Assembly: GCA_965237765.1 (NCBI GenBank)
Contig: OZ250157.1
Coordinates: 2,046,001 to 2,110,000 of the forward strand
Direction: 5' to 3'
Origin: WTGJ01 sp965237765
GTDB lineage: Bacteria; Chloroflexota; Anaerolineae; Aggregatilineales; Phototrophicaceae
Length of the DNA: 64,000 bases
Part shown: in pieces, positions 62,204 to 64,000 of the stretch
Position numbering within the stretch: position 1 is the first letter of the stretch
Layout of the letters: each line of letters starts with the position of its first letter
Translations under genes and position numbers: made by a program
Notes under the pieces: generated by a model
The model's input: only the letters and a program-made list of their open reading frames with translations
Databases searched by the model: none
What the model was told of the DNA's origin: nothing

Positions 62204-64000
62204 ATGGGTAGTATCCGGCGAGAGCGGAACGGGCGATACGAAAGCGTGCGGCTATTGCTGTGCGCGTTCTTGTTATGGGGCGCTTTGAGCAGCGGGCGCG
62301 CGGTGGCTCAAGAAGGAGCGCGCGTCGTCGGCACGGGCGCATCTGCCACGCTCTTTGGCGGCGGGCTTAAGGCGGGCTTGGGCGCAGCCGGGGCGACATT
62401 CGGGATAGCCGGTGCGTCGGCCAGTCTGGCCCAGTTCTGCTCGGGAGAAGCCGACGCGCTATTGCGTCTCTCGCCGCTCACTTCGTCGGAACGCGCAAAC
62501 TGTACCATTGGCAGCATCGAATTGCTGCTCGGCCACCGCATCTACGCCATCGTCGTTGGCGAGGCGGCACCGCGGGAATGCCTGGATGGCGCCGACCGCG
62601 ATCGCATTTTTGCTCCCAGCGCCGCTAGCCTCACGGTCGATTGGCAGCAAGTGGACGAGACGTTGGTGGAAGCGTTGCCGTTGAGTGTCTGGTTGCCGCC
62701 CAACGATAGCCTCGAATATGCGCTGTTGGATCAGGCGGTATCCGGCTTTGGTTTGCGGGCGGACGCATCCGCGTATACCGACGCGGTGGATTTGGCTACC
62801 GTGCTGGCCGAAGATGGCGGCGCGCTCGCGCTGGTGGAGTTGGGCGCTATCCCGCCAAGGGCGCTGGCGCTCGGTTTGCAAAGTGGCGAGTTCGCTGGTT
62901 GCCAGGAAGCCGCGGTGGCGAACGTCGAAGCGGGCACATATCCGCTGGCCATTAGCGTCTATTTATACGTGAACCGGGCGCGTTTGGTAGAAGATGGCGT
63001 CTCGGCCTTGGCGGAAGCGGCTTTGGCTGGCGCGTTGAGTGAAACACTGACTTCACCCAGCGAGGCGGTGCGCGAGATCAACCGCTCTCTATTGACCGAA
63101 GATAGCCCGGTGGTCAGCGTGGCGAGCGACTCCTTCGTGATCCCCAGCGTCATCGGCGGTCAGGTGCGCATCGGGGGTGCAGCCGAGGCGGGCGTTTTCC
63201 TGTCGGCCCTCGCGGATGCCCTGGCCACCGCTCATCCGAGTCTGAGAGTCAGCAGCGATTTGCGCGGCGGCCCGGCGGGCGAAACGGCCCTTTGTACGGG
63301 TGAAATCGATATCGCGCTTAGCGTTGCGCCTTTGAGCGAAGAGGCGCTATTGAATTGCGATAGCGCCGGTATCACGGTCATCAGCTTAATACCGGCCGCG
63401 CAAGCCGTCGTCGCTTTGAGCAACAGAGCCAACGCCAAACTGCGTTGCTTGAGCGAAGAGCGCTGGGCGGAAATATGGGCTTGGCCCGGTGAAGGAGCCG
63501 CGGAAGTCTGGGCGGAATTGCGACTATTCGCTCCGCCGGATGGCGCCCTCGCCACCGATTTGATGATGAGCGTCGCGCGCGGGCAGGCATTGCCCATCCG
63601 CCGCGATGTGGAAGTATCGGCGGATCCACTCTGGCGGGCGGCGGCAGTCGGCGTCGTCGAGGATGGCCTCAGCTATTTCAGCTGGGGGGAATACCAGCAG
63701 GTATTGGCAGCTGGACAGCAGAACGTGCAGGCGATCAGGATGGGCAGCGATTGCCTGGCGCCTACTGAGGCGGAAATCCTTGCAGGAGGTTATCCCCTCA
63801 GCCGGCCCATCTACGCGCACATCAATGCGACGAATCTGGCGAGCGCGCAATTAAAATCCTGGTTGTGGTTCGCCTTTGGCGGCGGCAACCTGGCGCTATT
63901 TAGCGACACGGATCTGGTGTTGCGGGAAGGCGTGGCAATACGGCGGGACTTGCTGCAAGCTTTCGCAGATTCAGATGCCCTGGCGGCCACAGCGGCGCAG
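62204..64000 (+). CDS. Tandem PstS-like phosphate-binding-family protein, C-terminus cut
   Basis: Open from the ATG at 62204 to the window end (599 codons seen). A signal peptide (VRLLLCAFLLWGALSSGRAVAQ) precedes two PstS-like modules. First: VVGTGASATLFGGGLK, ASLAQFCSGEADALLRLSPL, YAIVVGEAAP, YPLAISVYLYVNRARL. Second: IGGAAEAGVFLSALADAL, ALCTGEIDIALSVAPL, VVALSNRANAKLRCLSEERWAEIWAWP, GYPLSRPIYAHIN. PstS normally has one module of about 330 residues, so this is a duplicated form. The phosphate P-loop (G-S-G/T-S) is altered, so the ligand may differ. GAGGGTAGTGG precedes the ATG. Confidence 0.82.
   Translation, partial: MGSIRRERNGRYESVRLLLCAFLLWGALSSGRAVAQEGARVVGTGASATLFGGGLKAGLGAAGATFGIAGASASLAQFCSGEADALLRLSPLTSSERANCTIGSIELLLGHRIYAIVVGEAAPRECLDGADRDRIFAPSAASLTVDWQQVDETLVEALPLSVWLPPNDSLEYALLDQAVSGFGLRADASAYTDAVDLATVLAEDGGALALVELGAIPPRALALGLQSGEFAGCQEAAVANVEAGTYPLAISVYLYVNRARLVEDGVSALAEAALAGALSETLTSPSEAVREINRSLLTEDSPVVSVASDSFVIPSVIGGQVRIGGAAEAGVFLSALADALATAHPSLRVSSDLRGGPAGETALCTGEIDIALSVAPLSEEALLNCDSAGITVISLIPAAQAVVALSNRANAKLRCLSEERWAEIWAWPGEGAAEVWAELRLFAPPDGALATDLMMSVARGQALPIRRDVEVSADPLWRAAAVGVVEDGLSYFSWGEYQQVLAAGQQNVQAIRMGSDCLAPTEAEILAGGYPLSRPIYAHINATNLASAQLKSWLWFAFGGGNLALFSDTDLVLREGVAIRRDLLQAFADSDALAATAAQ

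Overview
The window is a gene-dense, high-GC (about 60%) piece of a bacterial chromosome. It looks like a member of the Chloroflexota, most likely an Anaerolineae-type lineage. The reasons are the small two-CxxC (DUF5679-like) protein beside a TopA carrying the same domain, an F420-type luciferase-family oxidoreductase, RicT, RqcH, ThyX and a T-box leader together in one genome, SelB, and many glycosyltransferases and LmbE/M20 hydrolases. I see no phage, transposon, CRISPR array or integrase; this is essentially core genome. Both ends are cut: murA at the left and a tandem PstS-like binding protein at the right.

Layout. 1-12.5 kb: murA end, selB with a coiled-coil partner, a dGTPase-like HD hydrolase, a membrane Ser/Thr kinase, dprA, manC, a DUF5679 protein and a topA broken by one missing base. 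12.5-17.6 kb: an LLM oxidoreductase, an M20 dipeptidase, a ThrA-type aspartate kinase behind what looks like a threonine leader-peptide attenuator, tRNA-Val, a phosphodiester glycosidase lipoprotein and tRNA-Arg. 17.6-23.4 kb: a TIR-formylglycine-enzyme-like fusion, a clan-A glycosidase, a periplasmic binding protein and two GT4 glycosyltransferases. 23.4-29.4 kb: rqcH, a membrane cytochrome c with a small membrane partner, then a ricT-lmbE-M20D-S51-like operon. 29.5-32.2 kb: a znuACB zinc/manganese ABC operon behind a palindromic operator. 32.2-41.2 kb: a second, degenerate aspartate kinase, aroQ, a lipoprotein, an M23 peptidase, valS with a complete T-box leader, udk, tRNA-Thr and purH. 41.3-47.7 kb: a small unknown, a GT4, a FemAB/GNAT-like protein and argG-argH-ilvE. 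47.7-54 kb: a NUDIX operon, then a five-gene overlapping operon (SbnI-like serine kinase, ACT protein, beta protein, JAMM protease, prepilin peptidase) facing mnmA and iscS. 54-64 kb: eno-pyk, a zinc-ribbon membrane protein, an unknown membrane protein, yebC-ruvC-ruvA-thyX, a truncated haemoglobin and a tandem PstS-like protein.

How the genes connect. Amino-acid metabolism dominates: two aspartate kinases, argGH-ilvE, aroQ, and a possible O-phosphoserine/cysteine module next to the sulfur-relay genes iscS and mnmA. Regulation is visible as RNA-level attenuation (lysC, valS), a probable metal operator (znu), and several promoters whose -10 box lies 6-7 bases before the ATG, implying leaderless mRNAs. 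The best candidate for something undescribed is the 49.1-51.7 kb operon, which combines a free-serine-kinase homologue with a membrane-anchored JAMM peptidase; the best-resolved regulatory novelty is the lysC attenuator.
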